Shown in pieces: positions 23,901 through 35,002 of a stretch of DNA of 64,000 bases. Each line of letters starts with the position of its first letter. Within the stretch, counting starts at the first letter, position 1. This stretch comes from Clitoria ternatea (Eukaryota; Streptophyta; Magnoliopsida; Fabales; Fabaceae). Made by a program: the position numbers and the translations under genes. Location: contig CM075676.1 in NCBI GenBank assembly GCA_037962975.1, positions 100,386,001-100,450,000 of the forward strand. Direction: 5' to 3'. The notes below the pieces were generated by a model that worked only from the letters and a program-made list of their open reading frames with translations, was not told where the DNA came from and searched no databases.

Positions 23901-24592
23901 TTCAATGTATTATTTCAAGTGATGGACATCAATCCTGCTTATAGCTGCCTATTGGGGAGGCCTTGGATACATTCTGCCGGTGTGGTTCCATCTACCCTTC
24001 ATCAAAAGCTTAAATTTTTGGTAAACAACAAGCTAATCATTGTTTCTGGTGAGGGAGATTTCCTTATCAGTAAGCCCATGTCAACTCCATATATAGAAGC
24101 GGCTGAAGAAAGTCTTGAGACTTCTTTCCAATCATTGGAAATTGCTCACACCACTTATGTGAGCGAAGGGTTACAACTAGCTCGTCCTTCCAAAGCTTCT
24201 ATGATGGTGGCTAAAGTGATGATGAAATCTGGATTCCAGCCAGGGAAAGGGCTTGGGAAGATGCTTAATGGAGAAGTAGACCCATTATTGGTTAAGGAGA
24301 ATAAGAACGGCTTTGGGCTGGGATATCATCCATCTCCAATGGAAAGAGCGAAGGTTTTCGCAGATAAAAGAGAAAAACGACTTGCACGGTTAGAAAACCG
24401 AGAACCCCTAACTGCGAAGATCCCTATCTGTGACCTTTACCAAAGCTTCAGGAGTGCAGGCTTGACATCTCCAGACCAAGTGGCAGTCATCGATGATGAG
24501 TCCAAGAGAGAAGAAGACTTGATTTACCCTTGTCCATCAGATACTGAGTTGTGTAATTGGGAAGCCGTTGAGCTTCCAGAGATCATTTCAAA
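20959..24592 (+). pseudogene. Element B gag-protease with C-terminal G-patch, frameshifted
   Basis: The likely start is ATG 20959 (MAEPENSVEELR), followed by a short coiled coil and a Pro/Gln/Asn-rich linker. Frame is lost between about 21630 and 21700, where an extra T near 21635 and a second shift separate the N-terminus from the main frame, open from 21702. The Gag core (DSLAGAALSWYTHLE, then FKEYAQRWREMA) lies at about 21840-22060. A variant zinc knuckle CX2HX5HX4C lies at about 22671-22715. The aspartic protease core VDNGSS is at 23733, with LLGRPWIH downstream. Then comes a G-patch-like segment at about 24195-24340 (KSGFQPGKGLGKML, GFGLGY), an RNA-binding module also known from some retroviral proteases. 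The stop TAA at 24594 falls inside the intron donor, so the spliced RNA reads on into RT. Confidence 0.88.
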
Positions 24593-24762
24593 GTAATTGT
24601 TCACTTTGTAGGTTTTTGTTTAAATCCTATGGCTATGCCTAAAGCCTTAGGATGACTTTTAATAAGGGCAAAACATATTTCCTTTGTCATTTCAAATAAA
24701 TAAAAGTTAAGTTTAATTATCATTTTCCTTATTTTGCCTTTTTTATATTAAATAAATTGCAG
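24593..24762 (+). other. Predicted 170-bp intron between protease and RT of element B
   Basis: The donor is AA|GTAATT at 24593. The acceptor is AAATTGC AG at 24761-24762, after a T-rich tract. Joining 24592 to 24763 makes an AAA codon and places the protease frame in phase with the RT frame, which is open from 24764 to 25810. Unspliced RNA stops at 24594. A removable intron at exactly this place is an established Ogre feature. Splicing has not been shown for this copy. Confidence 0.8.
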
Positions 24763-27700
24763 ATCTGAAATTGAATTCCAAAATAATAAGATTGCTTTCT
24801 CCCATCATGATTTTAATCCAACAAGCGAAGAGGACGAAGAGTCCGATGAACCTTCCCCTGAATTACTAAGGCTGCTAGATCAGGAAGATAAAGAAATTTC
24901 TCCCTATCTAGAAATTGTTGAAGTCATAAATTTGGGGAGTGAAGAAAACAAACAAGAAGTCAAGATCGGCACCTCTTTGAGTAGAGAACATAGGAGGGAA
25001 TTAATAGAATTGTTGGTCGAATTCAGTGATGTGTTTGCTTGGTCGTATCAGGATATGTCGGGATTAGATAACTGCATCGTTGAACACAAGTTGCCATTGA
25101 AACCTGGTTGCGTCCCCATAAAGCAAAAGTTGAGAAGGATGAAGCCAGAAATGCTCTTAAAGATTAAAGAAGAGATAACCAAACAGTTGGATGCTGGGTT
25201 ATTGGCTGTCTCCAAATACCCTGAATGGGTGGCCAACATTGTTCCGGTCCCGAAGAAGGATGGGAAGGTACGAATGTGTGTTGATTACCAGGATTTGAAT
25301 AGAGCTAGCCCAAAAGATGACTTTCCATTGCCACATATTGATGTTCTTGTTGATAACACGACCCAACATTCTATTTTTTCATTCATGGATGGATTTTCTG
25401 GGTACAACCAAATCAAGATGGCACCCGAAGACATGGAAAAAACCACTTTCATTACTTCGTGGGGAACCTTCTGCTACAAGGTGATGTCTTTTGGATTGAA
25501 AAATGCTGGTGCCACTTACCAAAGAGCGATGGTAACTCTATTTCATGACATGATGCATAAAGAGATAGAGGTTTATGTGGATGATATTATTGCCAAATCC
25601 AAATCCGTTGAAGGTCACTTGATTGACTTACGAAAGCTCTTTGAACGCCTGAGAAAATTCAAACTCAGATTAAATCCGGCTAAATGCACTTTTGGGGCTA
25701 GTTCTGGAAGGTTGCTTGGTTTCATTGTTAGTGAGAAAGGTATCGAAGTGGATCCTGATAAAGTAAAGGCAATCATGGAAATGCCTGCTCCTAGCACTGA
25801 AAAAGAAGTATGAGGATTCCTTGGAAGGTTGAATTACATAGCTCGTTTCATTTCTCAACTAACAGCTGTATGTAATCCAATCTTTAAGTTGCTTCGTAAA
25901 AATCAACCATCACAATGGAATGATGATTGTCAGGAGGCCTTTGACCAAATAAAGCAATACTTGCAATCCCTACCGATCTTGGTTCCCCCAACCCCGGGAA
26001 GACCACTCCTGTTGTATTTGACAGTGATAAACGAGTCTATGGGCTCTGTACTAGGGCAGCATGATGAGTCTGGGAGAAAAGAGCATGCTATTTACTATTT
26101 GAGCAAGAAGTTCACTGAGTGCGAAGCACGATATTCCATTGTGGAACGAACTTGTTGTGCATTAGCATGGGCTGCTCGTCGCCTAAGGCAATACATGTTA
26201 TCTTATACTACTTGGTTGATATCTAAGATGGACCCAATTAAGTACATCTTTGTAAAACCGGCTCTGACGGGAAGAATAGCTCGTTGGCAGGTTCTTTTGA
26301 CTGAGTATGATATCATTCATGTCACCCAAAAAGCTGTAAGAGGGAGTGCTTTGGCTGATCATTTGGCCCACCATCCCCTAAAAGAATACCAACCAATGTC
26401 ATTCGAATTTCCTGACGAAAATATTATGATGTTGTCAGAAGAGAAAGATTGTCCTAATAGAACTTGGATTTTGATGTTCGATGGGGCGTCAAATACACTG
26501 GGGCATGGGATTGGAGCCATCCTAATCTCACCAGATAACAAGCTTTTCCCATTCACTGCTAGACTTGTTTTGATTGTACCAATAATATTGCAGAATATGA
26601 AGCTTGTGCTTTGGGGATTCAGGCAGCACTTGAAGCAAAGGTGAAATCTCTACAAATATACGGAGATTCTGCCTTGGTGATTCATCAACTGAAAGAAGAA
26701 TGGGGTACTAGAGATGGCAAATTGATTCCTTATCAAGCTCACATCATGGAACTAATCAAAGGGTTTGATGAAGTCTCTTTCCATCATATTTCTCGGGATG
26801 ATAACCAATTAGCTGATGCTTTGGCCACGTTGGCCTCCATGTTCAACGTAAGTAGGGAGTGTGACATGCCCTTCATCGAGATTGAAAGGCGTCTCGAACC
26901 TGCATATTGTCATGAGATAGAAGAAGAGCCCGATGGGAAACCATGGTTTCATGACATCAAAAATTATATTCAAAATCAAGAATATCCCCCTGGTATCTCA
27001 GAAAATGATAAAAGAACCCTCAGGCGCCTAGCCATGAATTTCTTTATGACTGGGAATACACTTTATAAGAGAAATTATGATTCTGTTCTCCTTTGTTGTG
27101 TAGACGTGACGGAAGCTAACAAAATCATGAAGGATGTTCATGAAGGGCCTTTCGGAACACATGCAAATGGGCACTCGATGACAAGAAAAATTCTCAGATC
27201 TGGATATTATTGGATGACAATGGAAAATGATTGTCATAACTATACCAAGAAATGTCACAAGTGTCAAACCTACGCAGACAACATTCATGCACCACCATCT
27301 TCTTTGCACGTTCTAACTGTGCCTTGGCCTTTTGCTATGTGGGGCATAGATGTTATTGGTCCCATTGAACCAAAAGCATCGAATGGGCATCGCTTTATTT
27401 TGGTGGCCATTGATTACTTCACTAAGTGGGTTGAAGCAGCTTCCTACACCAATGTGACTAAAAATGTTGTGGTCAAATTCATCAAGAGAGAATTGATTTG
27501 TAGATATGGTTTACCAAATCAGATCATCACTGATAATGGCACAAACCTGAATAATAAAATGATGGATGAACTCTGTGAGGAATTCAAAATCAAACACCTC
27601 AATTCATCTCCATACAGACCTAAGATGAATGGAGCAGTGGAAGCTGCTAACAAAAATATAAAGAAAATCATACAAAAGATGGTTGAAACCTACAAAGACT

Positions 27701-28191
27701 GGAGTGAGTTGCTTCCTTTTGCTTTACATGGGTATCATACCTCTGTACGAACTTCGACAGGGGCAACACCCTTCTCATTGGTGTATGGTATGGAAACTGT
27801 TTTACCAATAGAAGTGGAAATTCCATCTTTAAAAGTAATCATGGATGCCAAATTAGAAGAAGCTGAATGGGTTCGGTCTCGATATGATCAATTAAATTTA
27901 ATTGACGGAAAAAGATTAACTGCTCTCTGTCATGGGCAGTTATACCAAAAGCGTATGAAGAAGGCATACGAAAAGAAAGTGCGACCTCGTCAATTTCATG
28001 AAGGTGATTTGGTACTGAAGAAAATCTTACCGAATCAAAATGATCACCGAGGCAAATGGAAGCCAAATTATGAAGGACCATTCGTCGTAAAGAGAGCCTT
28101 TTCTGGAGGAGCTTTGATTTTGACGAACATGGATGGTGAGGAGTTATCTTTCCCGGTCAATTCAGATGCAGTCAAGAAGTATTATGCTTGA
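24763..28191 (+). pseudogene. Element B pol: reverse transcriptase, RNase H and integrase, broken
   Basis: The frame opens right after the intron acceptor. RT has FMDGFSGYNQIKM and the catalytic YVDD at 25574-25585. A TGA at 25811 interrupts RT in a conserved EV-GFLGRLNYIARF context. A gypsy RNase H follows (about 25990-26230: YYLSKKFTECEARYS). A second, archaeal-like RNase H starts MFDGASNTLGHGIGA near 26475. A one-base loss near 26569 shifts the frame, and homology resumes as GIQAALEAKVKSLQIYGDS in the frame open from 26611. Integrase has the zinc finger HEGPFGTH to CHKC (about 27140-27265). Its catalytic residues are Asp in GIDVIGP, Asp in TDNGTNLN and Glu in NGAVEAANK. It ends with GDLVLKK, GPFVVKRAF and TGA at 28189. 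There is no chromodomain. Confidence 0.93.
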
Positions 28192-28787
28192 GCATACTCT
28201 AAAGGGATAGGGTAGTCTTTATGTCCTCTAAAAGTTTGGATTAAAAATTATGATGTAAACTTGTAACTTTCCCAAGTAAATATATGGAATTCTCAATTTC
28301 GGTTCCAATCCTTGTCTTGTCAGGTTTCATTTGCATGCATTTTGTGAAAAATATTAAAAAAAAATCATGAAAAGCATATTTTTAATCTCAAACGAGCTTG
28401 ATACTTCCCAATTACACAGACCTTGGTAATCAGGATATTCCGCTCTGCCATGAGTAATAACAAGTCCCATAAGGATTATGGTAGTCACCTGGAGGAAACA
28501 AGATCTTTAACCTTTGATTTTCTACTTGATTATTTCTTCTATGCAGGGTTGAGGTTACAACAAGGACAAATATTCCTCATGAAGAGTCGAGATCAACAGT
28601 TTCAGCATATCACCTAACTCCAGTAGGGATGGTTTACTAAGATGTGAGAATGCAATCCTTGTATTCACTCGGAACCCTCACTAAGTCAGAAAAGTCAATC
28701 TCAGACACATTCTTCTTGAGCATAAATCTCATATAATTCTCCACCATAAGTCACTATGGTAGAGGTATTTCCCTTAAGTCTTACTTC

Positions 28788-29280
28788 ATGTCCAAGCCTC
28801 AGGTATCCATTCCTAGGCTACTAAATCAAATCAGGGGCATCTCCCCAGTCATTTAGTTTCATGTCAAAGCCTCAGGTATTCTTCCATAGGCTATCTCAAT
28901 CAAAATCAAATCAGGGGCATCCCCCCAGTCATTTAGTTTCATGTCAAAGCCTTAGGTATTCTTCCCTAGGCTATCTCAATCAAAATCAAATCAGGGGCAT
29001 CCCCCAGTCATTTAGTTTCATGACAAAGCCTCAGGTATTCTTCCCTAGGCTATCTCAATCAAAATCAAATCAGGGGCATCCCCCCAGTCATTTAGTTTCA
29101 TGTCAAAGCCTCAGGTATTCTTCCCTAGGCTATCTTAATCAAAATCAAATCAGGGGCATCCCCCTAGTCATTTATTTTCATGTCAAAGCCTCAGGTATCC
29201 TTCCCTAGGCTATCTCAATCAAAATCATTTAGGGGCATCCCCTTGTCATCTATTTTGTGTCGAAACCTCAAATAACCATT
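28788..29280 (+). repeat. 80-bp tandem repeat array in the 3' UTR of element B
   Basis: Units start at CATGTCAAAGCCTCAGGTAT, with copies at about 28861, 28941, 29020, 29100 and 29180, so the period is 79-80 bp. Each contains TCCCTAGGCTATCTCAAT and CAAATCAGGGGCATCCCC. Degenerate units flank the core at about 28788 and 29260. The core copies are nearly identical while the outer ones are diverged, as expected when unequal exchange homogenises the centre of an array. Confidence 0.92.
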
Positions 29281-29522
29281 CTTAGGCTCCTTGAAATGTC
29301 AAGACAACTTCATTTTTTTTCAAAGCTTCAGGTATTAACCCCTAGGTTATGTCGTTTATCTTCCTGTCATGTTCCAGGTGCCTCTCCTTAAACTGTCTAG
29401 CATTGGGACAACACCATTCGGCTATTTACTTCTTGTCAAAAGTTGTCGAGTATTCTTAGTGGTGTTCACGTCTTTACTTTCTTTTCACATCAATAATATG
29501 AATATGTCTCATATTCTTTCAT

Positions 29523-29545
29523 GAAAAGAAGTAAAGAGGGGCATC
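29523..29545 (+). other. Polypurine tract of element B
   Basis: GAAAAGAAGTAAAGAGGGGC lies three bases before the right LTR. A purine run directly upstream of the 3' LTR is the primer for plus-strand DNA synthesis in LTR retrotransposons. Confidence 0.85.
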
Positions 29546-30646
29546 TGTGAACACCTATTTTTGTCCGGTAAAATATATATTAAGATATGTAGAAAAAAAA
29601 AGTAGAACAAAAAAAAAGAGTAAAAAAAAAGAAAAAAAAAGTTTATTTGTCCTAGAGTCCGGAATCAATGTTGACTGTATTAACCGGGGTCCTAGCACGG
29701 TCTCATGACCGGTGTTACTTCACTAATTCTAAGCTCGTACAACCTCAGTGGAGTACGGTATTTTACACCTCAGTTCGGTGGAAATCTGAGGTTCTTCAAG
29801 TTAAAACTGATGTCTTAATCCGTACTTAAACTTCAAGACACACCGGAGGTAAACATGTAGAAGATTCCTCAATGCTTAATATTTAACCGAGGTAAAGAGA
29901 AATGTCCATAGTTGACCAATGATTTCAGACCCCGGTTATGACTTACCAGTTCTTATTGGTGAAGCGGTACAGTGCTTAGAACCTCGTCCAGTCCAGATTG
30001 CCACCCCGGATCATATTTTAAAAAAATATTAAAAATTGCATAGTGACCGTTGGAATAGTAACCCTTCCCCATTTCTATAAATACCTAATCCCTCTTCATT
30101 TCCTACCACACCTCTCATTTCATCAATTCTCTTCATTTCTCTCAAGCAATGGCTGATGGATGCCGAAGCCAAGAGGAAAGAATAAGGGAGGGAAGACGAT
30201 GTTTTGTGACTACCTTTTTACTCCTTATAGTGTGGGTAGTAATTTATATTTATTGGATATTTTATTTATTTCCATATATGTAATAAATAATTTATACTTC
30301 CATTTGTATTTTTAAATAAAAGGCCCAAAAAAATAAAAAAATAAAAAAAAAAGAAAAAAAAGGAAAAAAATATTAATAAATGGGCCCAAACAAAAGAAAA
30401 CAAAAAAAACAAAAAAAAATCTAAAAAAAAAGGCCCAAAATAAATATGGGCCCAAAAAAAAGTTCCAAAAAAAAAATCTGACAAAAAAAAAAGAAAAGAA
30501 AAAGGAAAGATCGGTGGTTTGTTAGTGGTGGGCCCCGGTTTGGTTGGATAATTAGAGAAAATTGGGGAAATTGACATCAAATTTGGACAAATTGAAAAAG
30601 TAGAAAAGTGATGTCATTTATGGAGGATCCAATGCCAAATTTCTTC

Positions 30647-30654
30647 TATAAATA
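30647..30654 (+). promoter_or_regulatory. TATA box of the right LTR of element B
   Basis: TATAAATA lies at the position equivalent to 15702-15709. If active here, it would send transcripts into the antisense gene remnant of element A, against that gene's direction. Confidence 0.45.
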
Positions 30655-31375
30655 GAAGGTGATATTGAGGCATTTTGGGAGGAAGAAGAAGAAAAGAGGG
30701 GAAAGAGTGTTAAATTTTTGTGAGAATTTTTAGAAGTTTTGCTTTTCAAAAATTATGTTGTGTAATCCTAGTTAGGAAAATGAGTGCACCACTCTAGTTT
30801 GTCTTAGTATGTGAGTTTTTGTGAGCCAAAATACTGTCCAAGTGTTGTAACCGGTGTCCAAATACCTTCAAATCGAGTCCAAACAAAGCCAAAAGCAAAG
30901 GAAATCTACACAAAATTGATTTCCCGACTTCCGTTCTAGTTTCTCTGTAATTGATCTTGTACCAAGGTATTTTTTATTAATACAAGGTTGTTTATTTACA
31001 TTTATTTATTCGTCTTTATTTAATTGTTATTTATTTTTCTGCACTTTTATTTTTCTTTATTTATATTCAAGCACTTTACTTTCCTGCACTTTATTTTTTT
31101 TTGCAGTTATTTATCTGTTTATTTATTTTTATGCATCTCCATCTTTATTTATTTATTTGTACCTTTATTTTTATTTATTTATTTATTTATTTACACTTTT
31201 ATTTCTCTTTATTTACTTTTCTGCACTTTTATTATTGTTAATTTATTTTTCTGTACTTTATTTATCCGCATTTTATATCTCTGCAATTATTAGTTTATTT
31301 TTTTTATTTTTTTATTTTTTACATTTTTATCTTTATTTATTTATTTTTATGCCCTTTTATTTTATTTATTTACTT

Positions 31376-31750
31376 TCTCGTCTCTTTATTTTTGTTATTT
31401 ACTTTTCTACCCTTTTATTTTCTCATATTTACTTTTCTGCCCCTTTATTTTTGTTATTTACATTTCTGCCCCTTTATTTTCATGTATTTACTTTTCTACC
31501 CCTTTATTTTTTGTTATTTACATTTCTGCCCCTTTATTTTTATGTATTTACTTTCATGCCCCTTTATTTTTGTTATTTACTTTTCTGCCCCTTTATTTTC
31601 ATGTATTTACTTTCCTGTCCCTTTATTTTTGTTATTTATTTTTCTACCTCTTTATTTTTGTTATTTACTTTTCTGCTCCTTTATTTTTTATTATTTATTT
31701 TTCTGCCCCTTTATTTTATGTATTTATTTTTCTGCTCTTTTATTTTTATG
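31376..31750 (+). repeat. About 30-bp minisatellite in the right LTR of element B
   Basis: About thirteen units of the same two alternating types as at 16426-16850. Two units fewer than the left LTR corresponds to loss or gain of one 60-bp dimer since insertion. Confidence 0.82.
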
Positions 31751-32895
31751 TATTTATTGTTATGTCTATTTATTTTTATTTTTATTTTTATTTTTTGAAC
31801 TTTTATTTATTTTTCTGTACCTTTATTTTTTTTATTTTATTATTATTATTTATTCTCTGTACTTTTATTTTTAGTTATTTATCTTTTTACCTTTTTTATT
31901 TATTTATTTTTCTATACTTTCTATTTATTTATTTACGTTTGACCATTTTAATAGTTTATAAATATGTATATATATATATATATACATAATTATCCGTTTT
32001 TATTATGGTCATGATTTCCTATTATTTTCTCTTAGTAACCTTTTAATAATTAAGAAAAAATCACTTTCATAAAAAAAATAAAAAAATAAAAAAATAAAAA
32101 AATCAAGACTAATAAATAGTGTGTTATTTATTCATTCATTTTTTTTTCTTAAATTTAAGATGAGATTAATTTAGATGAGACATCTTATTAATTTTATTTT
32201 TTATAAAAGATAATTAAATAATATTCCTTGTCAATTTTAATTAATTAAGTGTATTATATTTCTTTATCTTTATGTTGATGTGTTTAATTCTATTTTTTTT
32301 CCTCTTATCTTTATTTATTTATTTATTTATTTGTTTTGAACTTTATATTTCTCAATAAAATCAATTTTTTTTACTAAAAAAAATAAGTAAGACAAGACGT
32401 CTTATTGTTTTTTTTATCTTTTTATTTTTATGGTCTTTTAATCATTTGTTTATTTATTTTCTTAGAACTAAAAACAACAAACTTAGGAGATGTATTTTAT
32501 TATTATCTTTGTTTTATTCATATTTATATATTTTTTTTATTGTGTATATTATTTATGATTGTTTTATGAAGGATGAAATACTTGATAATCATTTTTGAAA
32601 TTATGCATGATCAATTTGGGTAACCGTTTTTTTACGGACAGTGTGGGGTGCTAATACCTTCCCCTCCTGTAATTCGACTCCCGGACTAAATAGAATCTCA
32701 TTTTTTTTAAAAAAGGAAAAAAAACCAGTGCTGTTTAAAGGTTTTCCTAATATTTTCCTTAATAAATATTAGTGGCGACTCCTTGAACCATTTATTTTTT
32801 AGGCCTCCCAAAGAGCCTCATTTCAATACCGTTTCAATTTTCTTTTATTTGTCTTTAACCAGTCCGCGTCGCGCGCCGAGACCCCGGTCGCGACA

Positions 32896-35002
32896 CAGCT
32901 CTTCTTCAAGGAGGGGGATGGACTTATTTTGCTGTTGAAGCTCAGCAACCTGCCGCTCTAAAGCTTTGTTGGCAAAGTGAAGCTGGCTTGTCTCTTTGGT
33001 TTTCTTCTGAAGTGTTTCCTTGGCCTTCAACAGTTCAGCCTCCACACCTCTGTGAATCTCAGCTTGTTTGGCTGCCCATTTTTCCTTTTTGGCGATGTTG
33101 TTTTCAAGTTTTTCAACCTGCTCCATATAATCCGTCTTTTCGCTCAAGGATTCCAAGAGGCCGGACAGCTCATCCAGCTGCCAGCGCCCGGCCTTGCAAG
33201 CACCTCGAACTTCAGCAGCATCGAGGGAAGGGCGGAGACAATACCTTGCCTTTGGAAGAGTGGGGGGAGCAGATCCTTGGAACCAGAGATAGGGTGAGAG
33301 GAAGGACTCACTTGGAGGATCGAAAATTGGAGTTGGACCGCTCCCAGAGTCCGGATCAGAAGTGGTATGTGAAGGAGGAGCAGAAGAGTCAAGGACAGGT
33401 TTCTTCCCCTTGTCCTTTTTCAGCCCAGATTCCTCAAGCGTCTTCTGGCGTTTCTTTGCGGGGTCACCAGAGGGACGCTTCTCCAGATCCACTGTCTTAA
33501 CCAGGTGCCTCTTCTTCTTTTTCTTTTCTGGGACGGCCTCTTCATCGCCCTGCCCAGTGGTCTCTATTTGACCCACCGGTTCCTGCTCATCGAGGAGGGG
33601 GACCTCGTCTCCCACTGCGGAAGTCAGAGGAATGGTTGGAGCCTTGGTGGCGTTCCTCTTAGCCTGAATTTCGTTTTCCTCCGAGGAGGAGTCATCATCA
33701 GCCAGCATAGTCCTTAGAGACAACATTTCTGGACAAGCTTTTTCGATTTGTTCTACAAAATAAGGAAAATTGAGTTAACATATGAGAAGAAATAATCAGA
33801 GCAGAATAAATGCAAAACATAACCACAGTAGGAACAGATATTACGGAGGTAGGTAGTTCGGATATCGCCATCCGCCAGGAGGAGCCTGCAAGAAAATCCT
33901 TTGAGGGTCCTCGAGGCCGTCTGCATGGCGCTCAGTACCTCAACGGAGTGAGAGGAAAGCTCACCCTCATCAGTATAGTAGGCACGGCTCAACAGTAGAA
34001 AGTGCTCGTGCGTCCAACTGAGAGAAAATTTGGTGAATCCTTCCTTGTTGCGCCAGAAGACCGGCTTGTTGGGTTGAATACGGACCCGTGTATAATAATG
34101 TTTGAAAGAACGTCCATCCACCTTAGCGGATTCAGTGTAGGACTTGAAGCTTACATCCTTGGGTCACAACGGAGAGTTATGAACCCAAGGCCGCCCTTCT
34201 TGTTGGCACGGCGGACCACCTGGCAATAATAGAATAATTTGGCCACGGTGGTAGTGAAGTTGAAATGCTCTCCCAGAATTTTGAGAGCGCGGACCAGGCC
34301 CCAGCCGTTGGGGTGTAGTTGAGTTGGAGCGCATTCGAGGAAGCGCAGGACGGCCATTTGAAATTCCGTCATGGGGAAGCGGACCCCCAACTTTTGAAAT
34401 ACGAAGTCGTACATGTAGACCGACCTCTCGTCTGGGACGATGTGGCAAACCCTTTCAGATGGACGGGGTGCAAGAGCAACATAGTGTCCTTTATACTTTT
34501 TATTTAAGTAAATCTTGCAGCGGAGAGGGATGGGGCATTCTTCTTAACTCGCATGATGTGAGAGGATCTCTAAAAATTCCTCCTCAACCCAGCAGTACGG
34601 CTTCTCCCTATTCAGTTTTTCCCAATTCAGCCGGTGTGCCACGATGTTGACACACCCTTCAGTAGTACGGAGAATCATCGTTTTACCAGACCCAGGGATC
34701 TCCATGGTCTTTGATGCACGATGGAACGCGTATGTGCTGTGGTAGAAAGCAACATCGTCAGAGAGATAACCTTCATTACTTGACCCTTCATCAGAGCTGC
34801 TGGTAGCCCTCGAGTCAAGGGGAACCTCAGAGTGGCGTTGAGTAGAAGACGCTCGTGAGGAAGAAGTTTCAACTCTCTCTGAGCGACGAAGCCCAGCCAC
34901 AGGAAGATTCACTGGAATCCTTCCACCACGGTGGCTAGAGGGGGCGCGAGAGCTCAAACTTCCCCTGTTTGAGGTACCAGCGTTGCCTGTTCTAGGGCGC
35001 AT
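32896..35002 (-). pseudogene. 5' part of the antisense extra gene of element A
   Basis: The minus-strand gene starts at ATG 35002 (MRPRTGNAGTSN), with a Ser/Arg-rich start and then an acidic Ser-rich stretch. Reading is stopped by TAA at 34544. The same frame continues past it as YVALAPRP and VYMYDFVFQKLGVRFPMTEF, then FLECAPTQLHPNGWGLVRA. This resembles the Pfam domain 'putative gypsy type transposon' (Transposase_28). A one-base frameshift near 34160 follows, then VDGRSFKHYYTRVR and FSLSWTHEHF. A predicted intron (33844-33753) is followed by a charged region (KKKKKRHLVKTV, KRQKTLEESGLKKDKGKK) and a coiled coil running into element B. The 3' end lies at 13981-14573. The stop, the frameshift and element B each destroy the gene. 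Function is unknown; the basic stretches could be nuclear localisation or nucleic-acid-binding signals (inference). Confidence 0.82.
33753..33844 (-). other. Predicted 92-bp intron in the antisense gene of element A
   Basis: On the minus strand the donor is CCTCC|GTAATATC at 33844 and the acceptor is TTATTTTGTAG at 33755-33753. The upstream frame otherwise ends at that acceptor TAG after an unlikely hydrophobic, Phe-rich tail. The downstream frame (EQIEKACPEMLSLRTML) is open to element B. The intron is AT-rich, as plant introns are. Confidence 0.65.

Larger units (their letters stand above)
28192..29545 (+). other. 3' untranslated region of element B
   Basis: There is no gene here. The middle is an 80-bp tandem array (listed separately) and the end is a polypurine tract. 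A 115-codon frame at 28861-29208 merely reads the array. Confidence 0.75.
14574..32895 (+). mobile_element. Element B: Ogre-like Ty3/gypsy retrotransposon nested in element A
   Basis: The LTRs start TGTGAACACC and end GGTCGCGACA, with the target duplication CAGCT at 14569-14573 and 32896-32900. Total length is 18,322 bp. Order is LTR, primer site, leader, ORF1, gag-protease with G-patch, intron, RT-RNaseH-integrase, 3' UTR with 80-bp tandem repeats, polypurine tract, LTR. Large size, an ORF upstream of gag, and an intron between protease and RT are the known hallmarks of Ogre elements. The copy is defective through one stop in ORF1, frameshifts in gag, and one stop and one frameshift in pol. 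It inserted into the antisense gene of A in the same orientation as A's pol. Confidence 0.95.
29546..32895 (+). repeat. Right LTR of element B
   Basis: This is a 3,350-bp copy of the left LTR (14574-17988), from TGTGAACACC to GGTCGCGACA. It carries the same TATA box (30647-30654) and the T-rich array. It is followed by the CAGCT target duplication, then by the interrupted antisense gene of element A. Confidence 0.94.

Noticed and set aside
28861..29208. 115-codon frame with repeating SLRYSSLGYLNQNQIRGIP
   Set aside because: It is a translation of the 80-bp tandem array. The unit length is not a multiple of three and the start is arbitrary.
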